Origin: an uncultured Dehalococcoidia bacterium
Lineage (GTDB): Bacteria > Chloroflexota > Dehalococcoidia > Tepidiformales > Tepidiformaceae
Direction: 5' to 3'
Assembly: GCA_938015525.1 (NCBI GenBank)
Contig: CALLPC010000006.1
Coordinates: forward strand, 329,366 to 393,365
Length of the DNA: 64,000 bases
Under the pieces are notes generated by a model that was given only the letters and a program-made list of their open reading frames with translations, did not search any database and was not told the DNA's origin. A program made the position numbers and the translations under genes. Shown here piece by piece: positions 17,255 through 25,901 of the stretch (positions within the stretch are counted from its first letter, which is position 1; every line of letters starts with the position of its first letter).

Positions 17255-18751
17255 ATGGAGTCCCCGTACATCCTCGCCATCGACCAGGGAACGACCAGCT
17301 CGCGCGCGCTCATCGTGGACGCCTCGGGCGGCATCGTTGGGACCGGGCAGCAGCCGCTGACCCAGCATTACCCGCAGCCCGGCTGGGTGGAGCACGACCC
17401 CGAGGAGGTCTGGACGACGACACTGGAAGCCATCGGCGTAGCGCTGGCGCAGGCGGGGCTGTCGCTGCGGGACATCGCCTGCATCGGGGTCACGAACCAG
17501 CGAGAGACGGCGGTCGTCTGGGAGCGGGCCACGGGAGCACCCGTCCACCGCGCTATCGTCTGGCAGGACCGGCGGACTGCGGGTATCTGCGAAGACCTTC
17601 GTTCCGCCGGCGCCGAGGAAGAGGTGCGGCAGGCGACGGGGCTGAAGCTGGACCCGTACTTTACGGGCACGAAGCTGACCTGGCTCTTCCGGCACGACCC
17701 TGCGCTCCACCGGCGGGCGATGCAAGGAGAGGTCTGTGCCGGCACGGTAGATAGCTGGCTGACGTGGAAACTGACCGGCGGAAAGGTGTTCGCGACGGAC
17801 TTCACAAATGCTTCGCGGACCCTGCTGATGAATGTGAAGCGGGGGCGGTGGGACGACCGGCTGCTCGACCTGTTCGAGGTGCCGCGGACGGCGCTGCCGG
17901 CGGCCCTGCCTTCACGGGCGAGGTACGGGTTCACGAGCGAGGAGGTCTTCGGCTGCCGTGTGCCGATAACCGGGGTGGCCGGGGACCAGCAGGCAGCGCT
18001 GTTCGGACAGGCGGGTTTCGTCCCGGGGGTAGCGAAGAATACGTACGGCACCGGGTGTTTCTTGCTGTCGAACGCCGGCCGGCGGGCAACCGTGCCCGAT
18101 TCCGGGCTGTTGCTCAGCCTCGGGGCGGGGACGAGCCTGAAGGGTCCGGAGTTCGTGGTTGAGGGGGCGGTCTTCGTGGCAGGCGCGCTGGTGCAGTGGC
18201 TCCGGGACGAGCTCGGAATCATCCGGGAATCGGCGGAGGTCGAGGACCTGGCAGCAAGCGTGCCCGATGCCGGCGGCGTGACCATCGTGCCGGCGTTCAC
18301 CGGGCTGGGGGCACCGGACTGGGACCCGCACGCCCGGGGAGCCATCCTCGGGCTTACGCGGGGGGTCACGAAGGCGCACCTGGCCCGGGCCGCGCTGGAG
18401 GCGATCGCGCTCTCGAGTGCAGAGCTCATCGAGGTAATGAACGAATCGTTGCCGGAACCGGTCCGGGAGCTTCGTGTGGACGGGGGGGCGGCGGTGAACG
18501 ACCTGCTGATGCAGCTCCAGGCGGATTTTGCCGGAATCCCGGTGCTTCGGCCGCAATCGACGGAGACGACGGCGCTGGGCGCGGCGTTCCTGGCGGGGCT
18601 CGAGGCAGGCATCTGGTCTGGCACCGAGGAAGTCGCCGAGCTGTGGCGGCCGGAGCGAATTTTCGAGCCACGGCTGGGGAGCGCTGAGCGTCACCGTCGC
18701 CTGCGGGACTGGCGGAAGGCCGTCGAGCGGACCCTCGGGTGGGCGAATTGA
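17255..18751 (+). CDS. glpK: Glycerol kinase
   Basis: FGGY-family kinase phosphorylating glycerol to glycerol-3-phosphate. The 498-residue protein has the N-terminal phosphate loop AIDQGTTSSRALI, the glycerol-contact motif WVEHDPEEVW, GVTNQRETAVVW with WQDRRT, and GVAGDQQAALFGQ with KNTYGTGCF in the second half. All are standard for GlpK. It is coupled to glpD; no glycerol facilitator or repressor lies nearby. A leaderless start is likely because a TATACT lies seven bases upstream. Confidence 0.97.
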   Translation: MESPYILAIDQGTTSSRALIVDASGGIVGTGQQPLTQHYPQPGWVEHDPEEVWTTTLEAIGVALAQAGLSLRDIACIGVTNQRETAVVWERATGAPVHRAIVWQDRRTAGICEDLRSAGAEEEVRQATGLKLDPYFTGTKLTWLFRHDPALHRRAMQGEVCAGTVDSWLTWKLTGGKVFATDFTNASRTLLMNVKRGRWDDRLLDLFEVPRTALPAALPSRARYGFTSEEVFGCRVPITGVAGDQQAALFGQAGFVPGVAKNTYGTGCFLLSNAGRRATVPDSGLLLSLGAGTSLKGPEFVVEGAVFVAGALVQWLRDELGIIRESAEVEDLAASVPDAGGVTIVPAFTGLGAPDWDPHARGAILGLTRGVTKAHLARAALEAIALSSAELIEVMNESLPEPVRELRVDGGAAVNDLLMQLQADFAGIPVLRPQSTETTALGAAFLAGLEAGIWSGTEEVAELWRPERIFEPRLGSAERHRRLRDWRKAVERTLGWAN

Positions 18752-20328
18752 CACCGGTGGAGCTGGCGAGCGGTCCGCCGCTCGATGTGGCGGTTGTCGG
18801 TGGAGGCATCAACGGGGCCGCCATCGCCCGCGCGGCGGCGGCCCACGGGCTGCGGGCGGCGCTCTTCGAGGCGTCGGATTACGGCTTTGGGACGACGTGG
18901 CGGTCGACGAAGCTCATCCACGGCGGGCTGCGCTATCTCGAACACGGCGACGTCGGCCTGGTGTTCGAATCGCTGCGGGAGCGGGCGTGGCTGCTTGCGA
19001 CCCGGCCATACCTGGTGCGGCCGCAGCGGTTCCTGCTTCCGCTGCTGCCGTGGACGCGGCGGCCGGCGTGGCAGCTACGGATGGGGCTTGCCACCTACGA
19101 CCTGCTGGCGCTCTACCGGGGTGTCCCCGGACATCGACGGCTCAGCGAGCGGGCCTTGCGGGAGCTTGCGCCATACCTGCCGGGGGAAACGCGCGGGGGG
19201 TTCGCGTTTTTCGACGCCCGGGTGATTGCGCCGGAACGGCTGACCTGGGAGCTCGTTCGCGAAGCGCGGCAGCTCGGAGCCGCGTGTTTCAATCACTGCC
19301 CGGTGACAGCGATCGAAACGCGCGCGGGCGCGGTTACGGCAGTCGAGGTCGAGCACCGGGGTGAGCGGGTGCGGGTGGGGACGCGGGCGGTCGTGAATGC
19401 GGCCGGCCCGTGGGTCGACGCGGTGAACCGGCTCGGCGACCTGCCGCCGCCCGAACTCCTCGGCGTGACCCGCGGCTCGCACATCGTGGTGGAGCTGGAT
19501 GGCGACCCGGGCCACGACGCCGTGTTCAGCACGGCGAGGAGCGACGGCCGTGTGTTCTTCGCCGTGCCGCAGGACGGCCTGCTCCTCATCGGGACGACGG
19601 ATGACCGGTACGAGGGCGACCCCGGGTCTGTGCAGCCGACGACGAGGGATATCGCGTACCTGCTCGAGGAGGGCGGCGCGCTTCTGCCCGGCCTGGACAT
19701 TCGCAAGGAGCGGGTGCGGTACGCGTATGCGGGGCTTCGGCCGCTGCAGAAGGTGGCAGGCGGGCCGGAAGCCGCCATCACGCGGCGGCATGCCGTCATC
19801 GACCACGGGAAGCTGGGCGGGGCGGCGGGGATGTACAGCGTGGTCGGCGGGAAGCTCAGCACGTTCCGGCCGCTGGCAGGCGAAGTCGTAAGGAGGCTGA
19901 CGGGCCGGAAGGCAGAGCGCTGGGAGGCCGCGGCGCCGGCGGGCTGGAGGGAGCAGCTCATTGGGCTGGGGTTCGACCACGCGTTGCGGAGGCACCTGCG
20001 ACGGTACGGCGCGGGCGTACCCGCGGTGGCGGAGCTGGGCCGGGACATCCTGTGCCCGCATGCGCCGGCGGTCGAAGGCGAAGTCCGGTTCGCGGTGAAG
20101 TTCGAGCAGGCGGCGACAGTCGGCGACGCTCTGCTGCGGCGGACGGGCATCGGCTGGGCGTCGTGCCGCGGTCTCTGCTGTCACGAGCGCGCGGCTGAGC
20201 TGATGGGGGAGGAGCTGCAGTGGGACCGGGCCGAGCGGGAACGGCAGGCCGCCTCATACGCGGCCGAAGTGGCGTATCATCTCCCGGTAGAGGGGACGAT
20301 TGACCGCCACGCACCCGGCCCTGGCTGA
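18739..20328 (+). CDS. glpD: Aerobic glycerol-3-phosphate dehydrogenase
   Basis: FAD-dependent membrane-associated enzyme that oxidises glycerol-3-phosphate to dihydroxyacetone phosphate and feeds electrons to the quinone pool. The Rossmann motif VAVVGGGINGAAIARAAA (about 17-34), the TTWRSTKLIHGGLRYLE block (about 54-70) and ARSDGRVFFAVP are diagnostic. 529 residues is normal. GTG at 18739 overlaps the end of glpK by 13 bases; a TTG nine bases later is an alternative. Confidence 0.95.
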   Translation: MGELTPVELASGPPLDVAVVGGGINGAAIARAAAAHGLRAALFEASDYGFGTTWRSTKLIHGGLRYLEHGDVGLVFESLRERAWLLATRPYLVRPQRFLLPLLPWTRRPAWQLRMGLATYDLLALYRGVPGHRRLSERALRELAPYLPGETRGGFAFFDARVIAPERLTWELVREARQLGAACFNHCPVTAIETRAGAVTAVEVEHRGERVRVGTRAVVNAAGPWVDAVNRLGDLPPPELLGVTRGSHIVVELDGDPGHDAVFSTARSDGRVFFAVPQDGLLLIGTTDDRYEGDPGSVQPTTRDIAYLLEEGGALLPGLDIRKERVRYAYAGLRPLQKVAGGPEAAITRRHAVIDHGKLGGAAGMYSVVGGKLSTFRPLAGEVVRRLTGRKAERWEAAAPAGWREQLIGLGFDHALRRHLRRYGAGVPAVAELGRDILCPHAPAVEGEVRFAVKFEQAATVGDALLRRTGIGWASCRGLCCHERAAELMGEELQWDRAERERQAASYAAEVAYHLPVEGTIDRHAPGPG

Positions 20329-21097
20329 CCCCACCGTCGAGCGCGCGCTTCGGCAGGCAGCGGCGCTTTTGCGGCGCAGCATGCACGCCGTTGCGCTCGT
20401 TGGAGCAGGGCTCTCGGCAGAGAGCGGCATCCCGACCTACCGGGGCTCGGGCGGGGTGTATGAGCGGTTCGGCGAACCGACGATCGACGGCTGGGAGCTG
20501 TTCACCCACGACCCTGCTGAGTGGTGGCGGCAGGCCATCGCCCACGAGACGTCGGGCTCGCCGTTTTCGGAAGCCATCGAACGGGCGGTGCCGAATGCCG
20601 GGCACTATGCCATGGCCGAGCTCGAGCAGATGGGCCGCCTGGCCCACGTCATCACCCAGAACATCGATAACCTGCATGCGGTTGCCGGTTCGCGACGGGT
20701 CACGGAGATTCACGGCAATCGGTACAAGGTGCGGTGCATCGCGTGCGGCGCGCGGGAGCGACTCGAGACCGTGAACCTCGACCGTCTGCCGCCCTCCTGC
20801 CCGGTTTGCGGGGGGCTGTACAAAAATGACGTGGTGATGTTCGGCGAGCCGATCCCGCGGGACGCGCTGGAGGAATGCTACCGGCAGGCACTGGCTGCCG
20901 ACCTCTTCCTGACGGTTGGGACGAGCGCGGTCGTGTACCCGGCGGCCGATTTCCCAGTGCTGGCAAAGCGACGGGGCGCGCCGCTCATCGAGGTCAACCC
21001 GGAAGAGACGGCGCTGTCGGGGATTGCGGACGTTATCATCCGTGCGCCGGCGGGGGTCGCGCTGCCTGCACTGGTCGACCTGCTGCTGGTGCCTTGA
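20300..21097 (+). CDS. cobB: NAD-dependent protein deacylase (sirtuin)
   Basis: Sir2-family enzyme of 265 residues. It has the NAD loop VGAGLSAESGIPTYRG (about 34-49), TQNIDNLHAVAG, the catalytic His in EIHGN, a Cys4 zinc site (CIACG ... CPVCG) and VGTSAVVYPAADFP. It removes acyl groups from lysines, typically on metabolic enzymes. The TTG start is inside glpD (29-base overlap), so it is co-translated with the glycerol enzymes. Confidence 0.92.
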   Translation: MTATHPALADPTVERALRQAAALLRRSMHAVALVGAGLSAESGIPTYRGSGGVYERFGEPTIDGWELFTHDPAEWWRQAIAHETSGSPFSEAIERAVPNAGHYAMAELEQMGRLAHVITQNIDNLHAVAGSRRVTEIHGNRYKVRCIACGARERLETVNLDRLPPSCPVCGGLYKNDVVMFGEPIPRDALEECYRQALAADLFLTVGTSAVVYPAADFPVLAKRRGAPLIEVNPEETALSGIADVIIRAPAGVALPALVDLLLVP

Positions 21098-21128
21098 GGG
21101 CGATTGCGAACCGGCGTGCCGCCGTGTC

Positions 21129-21157
21129 TTGACCGTCAACGGGGCGGCCGAGATGCT
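21129..21157 (+). promoter_or_regulatory. Possible promoter for the tandem hydrolases
   Basis: TTGACC (21129-21134), a 17-base spacer and GATGCT (21152-21157) lie in the 129-base gap before the hydrolase pair. The -35 is good and the -10 weak. Confidence 0.35.
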
Positions 21158-21226
21158 CGAAGGGTGCGCCTCGACCCCGCCGGGGAACCCGAGGCAGGCA
21201 GAACCCACAGCCTGGGAAGGTGAGAC

Positions 21227-22153
21227 ATGACAGCGCCGGTTGCTGAGGAACCGCGCTTTTTGACGTATCCCGGTGCGCGGCGGCCTGCGAGGCACCGCTG
21301 GGTCGACTCGTACGGCGTCCGCCTGCATGTATGCGAATGGGGCGACGCGGACGGGCCGCCGCTGTTCCTGGTGCACGGCGGGTCCGATTTTGCAGGGACG
21401 TTCGACGTCTTCGCCCCGCTGCTGGCAGATGCCGGCTGGCGGGTGATTTCGTGGGACCACCGGGGGCACGGCGATTCGGACCACGCTGCGCTGTACAGCT
21501 GGGACGCTGACGTCCGCGATGCGCTCTCGGTGCTGGATTCGACGACACCGGACGCGGTGCCGGTGGTGGCGCATTCGAAGGGCGGCGGCATGATGCTGCA
21601 GCTGGCGGAGGCGCTGCCGTATCGGCTTTCGAAGCTCGTCGTGGTCGACGGGCTGCCGAGCCGGGACCCGGCACCGGACGTTTCGGATCACGAGCACCGG
21701 AAGTTCACGCAGAAGACGCTGGCTGAGTGGCTGGACCACCGGCGCGCTGCGCACATCAACTTGCGGAAGCCGGGGACACTGGAGGAGCTGGCACGCCGCC
21801 GGAAGCGGATGAATCCGCGCCTTTCGGATGACTGGCTGCGCTACCTGGTGACGATCGGAGCTCGGCGGGACCCGGATGGCTGGCGGTGGAAGCTGGACCC
21901 TGCAATCCGGTTCGGCGGCTTCGGGCCGTGGAGCCCCGAGTGGTCACTGCAGCGGCTGAAGGGGTTGAAGGTACCCCTGTTGGGGCTGACGGCAACGGTG
22001 GAGGAGGAGATGGGCTGGGGCACGAACCACCGCGCACTGTTGCCGTACCTGCCGCCCCAGGCGGAGATCATCCCTTTTGAGAATACGGGGCACTTCATCC
22101 ACATCGAACACCCCCACCGGGTGGCCGAGCTCGTGCTGGAGTTCCTGCGATGA
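21227..22153 (+). CDS. Alpha/beta hydrolase
   Basis: A 308-residue serine hydrolase with HGGSDFAGTF (oxyanion, about 50-59), DHRGHGDSDHA, the nucleophile elbow AHSKGG with Ser117, an acid near the TATVEEE segment and His in GHFIHIEHP near residue 293. The substrate cannot be told; MhpC/esterase-like relatives act on C-C or ester bonds. It has a good GGAAGGTGAG Shine-Dalgarno. Its stop overlaps the next hydrolase start by ATGA. Confidence 0.82.
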   Translation: MTAPVAEEPRFLTYPGARRPARHRWVDSYGVRLHVCEWGDADGPPLFLVHGGSDFAGTFDVFAPLLADAGWRVISWDHRGHGDSDHAALYSWDADVRDALSVLDSTTPDAVPVVAHSKGGGMMLQLAEALPYRLSKLVVVDGLPSRDPAPDVSDHEHRKFTQKTLAEWLDHRRAAHINLRKPGTLEELARRRKRMNPRLSDDWLRYLVTIGARRDPDGWRWKLDPAIRFGGFGPWSPEWSLQRLKGLKVPLLGLTATVEEEMGWGTNHRALLPYLPPQAEIIPFENTGHFIHIEHPHRVAELVLEFLR

Positions 22154-22797
22154 CCGTCTTCCTGCAGCACAACCGGGTGAAGCTGGCGCTTCACACCCTG
22201 CGGGATGGAACGGGGCCGCGCCTGCTCCTGCTGCACGCGCTCGGCGACCGCTCGCCGGAGCGGGTGCCGGCTGAACTGGAGGGGTGGCCTGGTTCCATCT
22301 ATGCGCTCGACTTTACCGGTCATGGCTCATCGACGGTCCCGGCGGGCGGCGGCTACACGGCCGAGGCGCTGATGGGAGATGCCGACGTGGGGCTGGCGGC
22401 CACCGGGCCGGCGACCGTCGTTGGCAGGGGGCTCGGGGGCTATATCGGCCTGCTGCTGGCCGGCGCGCGGCCGGGTGAGGTGCGGGGCGTGGCGATCCTC
22501 GACGGCCCGGGCCTCGCCGGCGGCGGTGACCGGCCGGGGCCGGCGGTGGTGCGGGGGGTGCCAGGCGCGCTTTCCGCGCCCGACCCGTTCGCGCTGGTGG
22601 AGCTCGGGTCCGACCTCCGTCCGCGTGAGTACGTACGACGGTTCGCGGTGCTGGCGACGGAGCACTCGCCGTACGCGAACCCGGTCGCGGTGTGCGGACG
22701 GCAGCGGCCGGCGTGGCTGGAGGCTGTCCTCGAGGTTCCCGGCGTCGTCGAGGAGCCCCTGGAGGCGGCACTGCGGCGGTTCGCAGTGTTCGGCTAA
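22150..22797 (+). CDS. Nucleophile-lacking alpha/beta hydrolase-like protein
   Basis: 215 residues with the alpha/beta-hydrolase plan (LLLLHALGD as oxyanion strand, LDFTGHGSS, then the elbow VVGRGLGGYIG at 91-100). The serine position (94) is glycine, giving GRGLG instead of GxSxG, and no convincing catalytic His appears near the C-terminus, which is also shorter than usual. It is therefore probably inactive, perhaps a partner or regulator of the active hydrolase translated just before it. It could alternatively be a decaying gene, but the frame is intact. Confidence 0.75.
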   Translation: MTVFLQHNRVKLALHTLRDGTGPRLLLLHALGDRSPERVPAELEGWPGSIYALDFTGHGSSTVPAGGGYTAEALMGDADVGLAATGPATVVGRGLGGYIGLLLAGARPGEVRGVAILDGPGLAGGGDRPGPAVVRGVPGALSAPDPFALVELGSDLRPREYVRRFAVLATEHSPYANPVAVCGRQRPAWLEAVLEVPGVVEEPLEAALRRFAVFG

Positions 22798-22824
22798 AGG
22801 CAAGGACTGAGGCACGAAACGGCT

Positions 22825-22842
22825 CCGGCCCTTGCGGGCCGG
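22825..22842. terminator. Hairpin between convergent genes
   Basis: Perfect 7-bp inverted repeat CCGGCCC/GGGCCGG with a TTGC loop between the hydrolase and rpmB stops. T-runs are weak on both sides, so it may work as a modest bidirectional terminator. Confidence 0.5.
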
Positions 22843-22870
22843 CGCGTGTGAGGGCGACGGGTATCGCCGA

Positions 22871-23083
22871 TCAGGCGGACTTGGTGATGGTTTTCAGGCA
22901 GCGCGTGCAGATGTTGACGCGCAGGGAAGCACCGCCGAAGTAGATGCGGTGTTTGTGGACGTTCGGTCGGAACGTCCTCGACTTCTTGGTGGCCTTGCGC
23001 TCCCAGCGGCCGCCGTGGGTGTGGCGAATATGCCGGCCGAACTGGGTCGTCTTGCCGCAAACGTCGCACGCTCCACTGGCCAT
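22871..23083 (-). CDS. rpmB: 50S ribosomal protein L28
   Basis: L28 of the large subunit, 70 residues, with the start MASGACDVCGK and the conserved KKSRTFRPNVHKHRI block. Both Cys pairs (CDVC and CTRC) are kept, so this is the zinc-binding form. ATG 23083 follows the Shine-Dalgarno GGAAGGA; the open frame extends only ten residues further. It is divergent from the DAK2 gene, a common arrangement. Confidence 0.96.
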   Translation of the reverse strand: MASGACDVCGKTTQFGRHIRHTHGGRWERKATKKSRTFRPNVHKHRIYFGGASLRVNICTRCLKTITKSA

Positions 23084-23169
23084 GCGTGATGTTTCCTTCC
23101 GTGGCAGAATCAAGTGCCCATGCTAGCACCGGGTTTCGATAGCGGCCAAACGCTGCCGGGTGGCAGCGC

Positions 23170-24801
23170 GTGAGCGGGGAGATGCGCCCCATCGAGCGGG
23201 TCGACGGCAGCGGACTCCGCGCGCTCTTCGAGGCGGCAGCGGCAGCGCTGGCGGCCGGGGCAGATGCGATCGACGCCATCAACGTGTACCCGGTCCCGGA
23301 CGGGGACACGGGTTCGAACATGGCAGCGACGATGCGGGAGGCCGTGGCCCAGGCGAGGGCTGGGGATAGCGATGATGCGGCGTCGGTGGCGGCAGCGGCG
23401 GCACGCGGCGCGCTCTACGGCGCCCGGGGAAACTCCGGGGTCATCCTGTCGCAGGCGCTGCGAGGCTTTGCCGACGGCATTGCGGGGGCCACGGATATCG
23501 ACGCCGCGCGCCTGGCGGGGGCGCTGGCGCATGCGGCTGCGGCAGCCTACCGGGCGGTGAGTCAGCCACAGGAAGGCACCATGCTGACCGTGCTCCGCGA
23601 GGCGGCGGCAGCAGCAGCGGCAGCGGCACGTGAGTTGCCCGGCGGCGGTGCCGGCCTGGCCTGCCTTCCGGTGCTGGAGCGGGCCCTGGCCGCAGCAACG
23701 GTTGCGGAGGCGCGGACCATGGAGATGCTGCCATCCCTTCGGGAGGCGGGCGTCCCTGATGCTGGGGGCGAGGGGGTCTGTGTGCTGCTGGAGGGGATGC
23801 TTGCACGGCTCCGGGGTGAACCGCTCGACCTTTCGCACCTCGCAGGGGACGGCCACGCGCGGGAGTTCGCGGCGGCCCACGAGGAGGATGCGACGGGCTT
23901 CTGCACCGAGTTCGTCCTGGAGCCGGAGCCCGGGGCGGAGGTGGACATGGCGAAGCTGCGGGCGCTGGCAGAATCGTTTGGGGAGAGTGTCGTCATCGTG
24001 GGGGATGAGCAGCTGGCCCGGGTCCACGTGCACACGGGACAGCCGGAGGCGCTGCTGGAAGCAGCCGGCCGGCTGGGCACGCCGCGCCGGGTGAAGGTCG
24101 ACGACATGGGGGTACAGCGGGTCCGGTTCGAAGCTATCGGCAGCGGCGCAACGGCGGCCGTGGGACTGCTGGCGGTGAGCCGCGGCGAGGGATTCGACCG
24201 GTTGTTCGAAAGCCTCGGGGCGCGAGCGGTGGACCTTGGCGAGCGGGAGAAGCCGGCCGCGGGTGAAATCGCCCGGGCGGCCGAAGAGATTGGGGCGGCG
24301 GACGTCATCGTGCTGCCGAACCACAAGAATGTGCTGCTGGCGGCCGAACAGGCGCGGCAGCTGGCCCGGTGCACGCTGCACGTCGTACCGACGGCTACGC
24401 TGCCTCAGGGCGTGGCGGCGGCACTGCTCTTCGACCCGGGCCAGCGGGGGCCGGAACTGGCCGCACGGATGGCGGAGGCCGCCCGGCGGGTGCGGACGGT
24501 TGAAGTCACCGTCGCGGCTGCATCGCGGACGGTCGACGGGGTCGCGGTGAAGGCGGGGCAGGGTATCGCCGTGGTCGATGGGCGGCTGGTCGCGGCACGC
24601 GCTACGCCCGAGGAGGCGCTGGCCGCCGGGCTGCGTGCAGCGGGAGCCGCCGAGGACACGCTCGTCACAGTGTACGTAGGGACAGGAGGCGATGCGGGGG
24701 CTGCGCGGGCCGCCGCGGGGGCTGCTGCTCCCGGGGCCGAGCTGGAGGTCATCGAGGGCGGGCAGCCGGTCTATCTCTACATCGCTTCGGTGGAAGCGTG
24801 A
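23170..24801 (+). CDS. DAK2-domain kinase, FakA-like
   Basis: 543 residues with an N-terminal DhaL/DAK2 nucleotide domain. NVYPVPDGDTGSNM (about 38-51) holds the metal Asps and GARGNSGVILSQ (about 85-96) is the phosphate loop. A middle region and a C-terminal FakA/EDD-like domain (VIVLPNHKNVLLAAEQA) follow. Staphylococcal FakA phosphorylates fatty acids carried by FakB (DegV) proteins for use in phospholipids; no fakB is in the window. GTG 23170 or ATG 23182 may start it. The stop overlaps the cupredoxin gene. Confidence 0.88.
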   Translation: MSGEMRPIERVDGSGLRALFEAAAAALAAGADAIDAINVYPVPDGDTGSNMAATMREAVAQARAGDSDDAASVAAAAARGALYGARGNSGVILSQALRGFADGIAGATDIDAARLAGALAHAAAAAYRAVSQPQEGTMLTVLREAAAAAAAAARELPGGGAGLACLPVLERALAAATVAEARTMEMLPSLREAGVPDAGGEGVCVLLEGMLARLRGEPLDLSHLAGDGHAREFAAAHEEDATGFCTEFVLEPEPGAEVDMAKLRALAESFGESVVIVGDEQLARVHVHTGQPEALLEAAGRLGTPRRVKVDDMGVQRVRFEAIGSGATAAVGLLAVSRGEGFDRLFESLGARAVDLGEREKPAAGEIARAAEEIGAADVIVLPNHKNVLLAAEQARQLARCTLHVVPTATLPQGVAAALLFDPGQRGPELAARMAEAARRVRTVEVTVAAASRTVDGVAVKAGQGIAVVDGRLVAARATPEEALAAGLRAAGAAEDTLVTVYVGTGGDAGAARAAAGAAAPGAELEVIEGGQPVYLYIASVEA

Positions 24802-25169
24802 GGATGCGGAGGGTCGCAGCGCTGGCGCTCGGAGCGATGCTCGCCGCGGCAGCGTGCAGCGGGGATGCCGGGGGCCCGGTTCCGACCCCGACGAAGCCCG
24901 GGGCGCTGCCGGCCAGCCTGACCACCGTCACGGTGACGGACTTCCGGTTCCAGCCGCGGAGCCTGCAGGTGCCGGTTGGCACGCGGGTGACATGGACGTT
25001 CCGCGGACAGGCGGAACACCAGGTGGCGGGGAATTTCAACGGCGCGGAGGTGGCCTCGGGCGTCATGCGGACGGGGAACTTCGAGCATGAGTTCACCGAG
25101 CCGGGGACGTTCTCGTACCGGTGCGGGGTTCACGGTGACGCGATGAGCGGACTCGTGACGGTCCGCTGA
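24798..25169 (+). CDS. Blue-copper (plastocyanin-like) lipoprotein
   Basis: A 123-residue exported cupredoxin. The N-terminus MRMRRVAALALGAMLAAAAC ends in a lipobox with Cys20, so it is anchored to the membrane. The copper ligands are visible: His in AEHQVAG, then Cys, His and Met in YRCGVHGDAM. It would carry single electrons outside the membrane. GTG 24798 or ATG 24804 starts it, overlapping the kinase by GTGA; the functional link is not obvious. Confidence 0.9.
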   Translation: MRMRRVAALALGAMLAAAACSGDAGGPVPTPTKPGALPASLTTVTVTDFRFQPRSLQVPVGTRVTWTFRGQAEHQVAGNFNGAEVASGVMRTGNFEHEFTEPGTFSYRCGVHGDAMSGLVTVR

Positions 25170-25195
25170 GGTCCAGCGAGACGCCGGGGGCGAGT

Positions 25196-25789
25196 TCAGG
25201 AGTAGCGCTGCTCCTGCCACGGGTCGCCGTAGTTGTGGTAGCCGTAAGTTTCCCAGAACCCGGGCCGGTCGCGGTCGAGGAACTGGATGCCACCGACCCA
25301 TTTCGCGCTCTTCCAGAAGTAGAGGTGGGGGACGACGAGGCGCATCGGCCACCCGTGCTCCTTCGTGAGCGGCTGGCCATTGTGGGAGTGGGCGAACAGG
25401 ACGCCTTCCCGGAGGAGGTCCTCGAGCGGAAGGTTCGTGGTGTAGCCGCCGTAGCAGTGGACCATGGCGTACTTCGCCTCCGGCTTGAGCCGAATGGCAT
25501 CGTAGAGGGCGCGGAACGGCACGCCCTGCCAGGTGTTATCGAACTTGCTCCAGGTGGTAACGCAGTGGATATCACTGGTGTCCGTGACCTGGCCGAGGGC
25601 GTTGAACTCCTCCCAGGTGAAGGACTTCTCCTCTTCGACGAGACCCCACACGTGGAAACGCCACGAGTCGAGGTCGATGCGAGGGATGCTGCCGTAGTGG
25701 AGCACGGGCCAGCCGGTGGTGAGGTGCTGGCCGGGTGGGAGGCGGAGTTTGCCGTCGGGGCGCAGTTCTTTCGATGTCGTCGTGGACAT
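25196..25789 (-). CDS. Molybdopterin-dependent oxidoreductase (sulfite oxidase fold)
   Basis: 197 residues forming a single Moco domain of the sulfite oxidase/YedY family. The Mo-coordinating Cys lies in SDIHCVTTWSK (about 83-93), followed by AMVHCYGGYTTNLPLED, GVLFAHSHNGQPL and HGWPMRLVVPHLYFWKSAKWV. There is no dimerisation domain, heme domain or signal peptide. Substrate unknown; sulfite or methionine sulfoxide are family precedents. It converges with the cupredoxin gene 26 bases away, so both may serve periplasmic or membrane redox chemistry, though export is not visible here. Confidence 0.88.
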   Translation of the reverse strand: MSTTTSKELRPDGKLRLPPGQHLTTGWPVLHYGSIPRIDLDSWRFHVWGLVEEEKSFTWEEFNALGQVTDTSDIHCVTTWSKFDNTWQGVPFRALYDAIRLKPEAKYAMVHCYGGYTTNLPLEDLLREGVLFAHSHNGQPLTKEHGWPMRLVVPHLYFWKSAKWVGGIQFLDRDRPGFWETYGYHNYGDPWQEQRYS

Positions 25790-25901
25790 TCGCGATTCCT
25801 CGGGCGCAGGTGGGGGCCCGAAGTGAGCGTAGCGGTTCGAAACCGGGGCAGGCAAGGCGGGTTTGCCGCGGTAAGGAGGGCGAGGGGGTACACTGGAGCT
25901 G

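Noticed and set aside
21098..21226. Riboswitch before the tandem hydrolases
   Set aside because: The 129-base gap shows GC-rich short repeats but no recognisable aptamer core.
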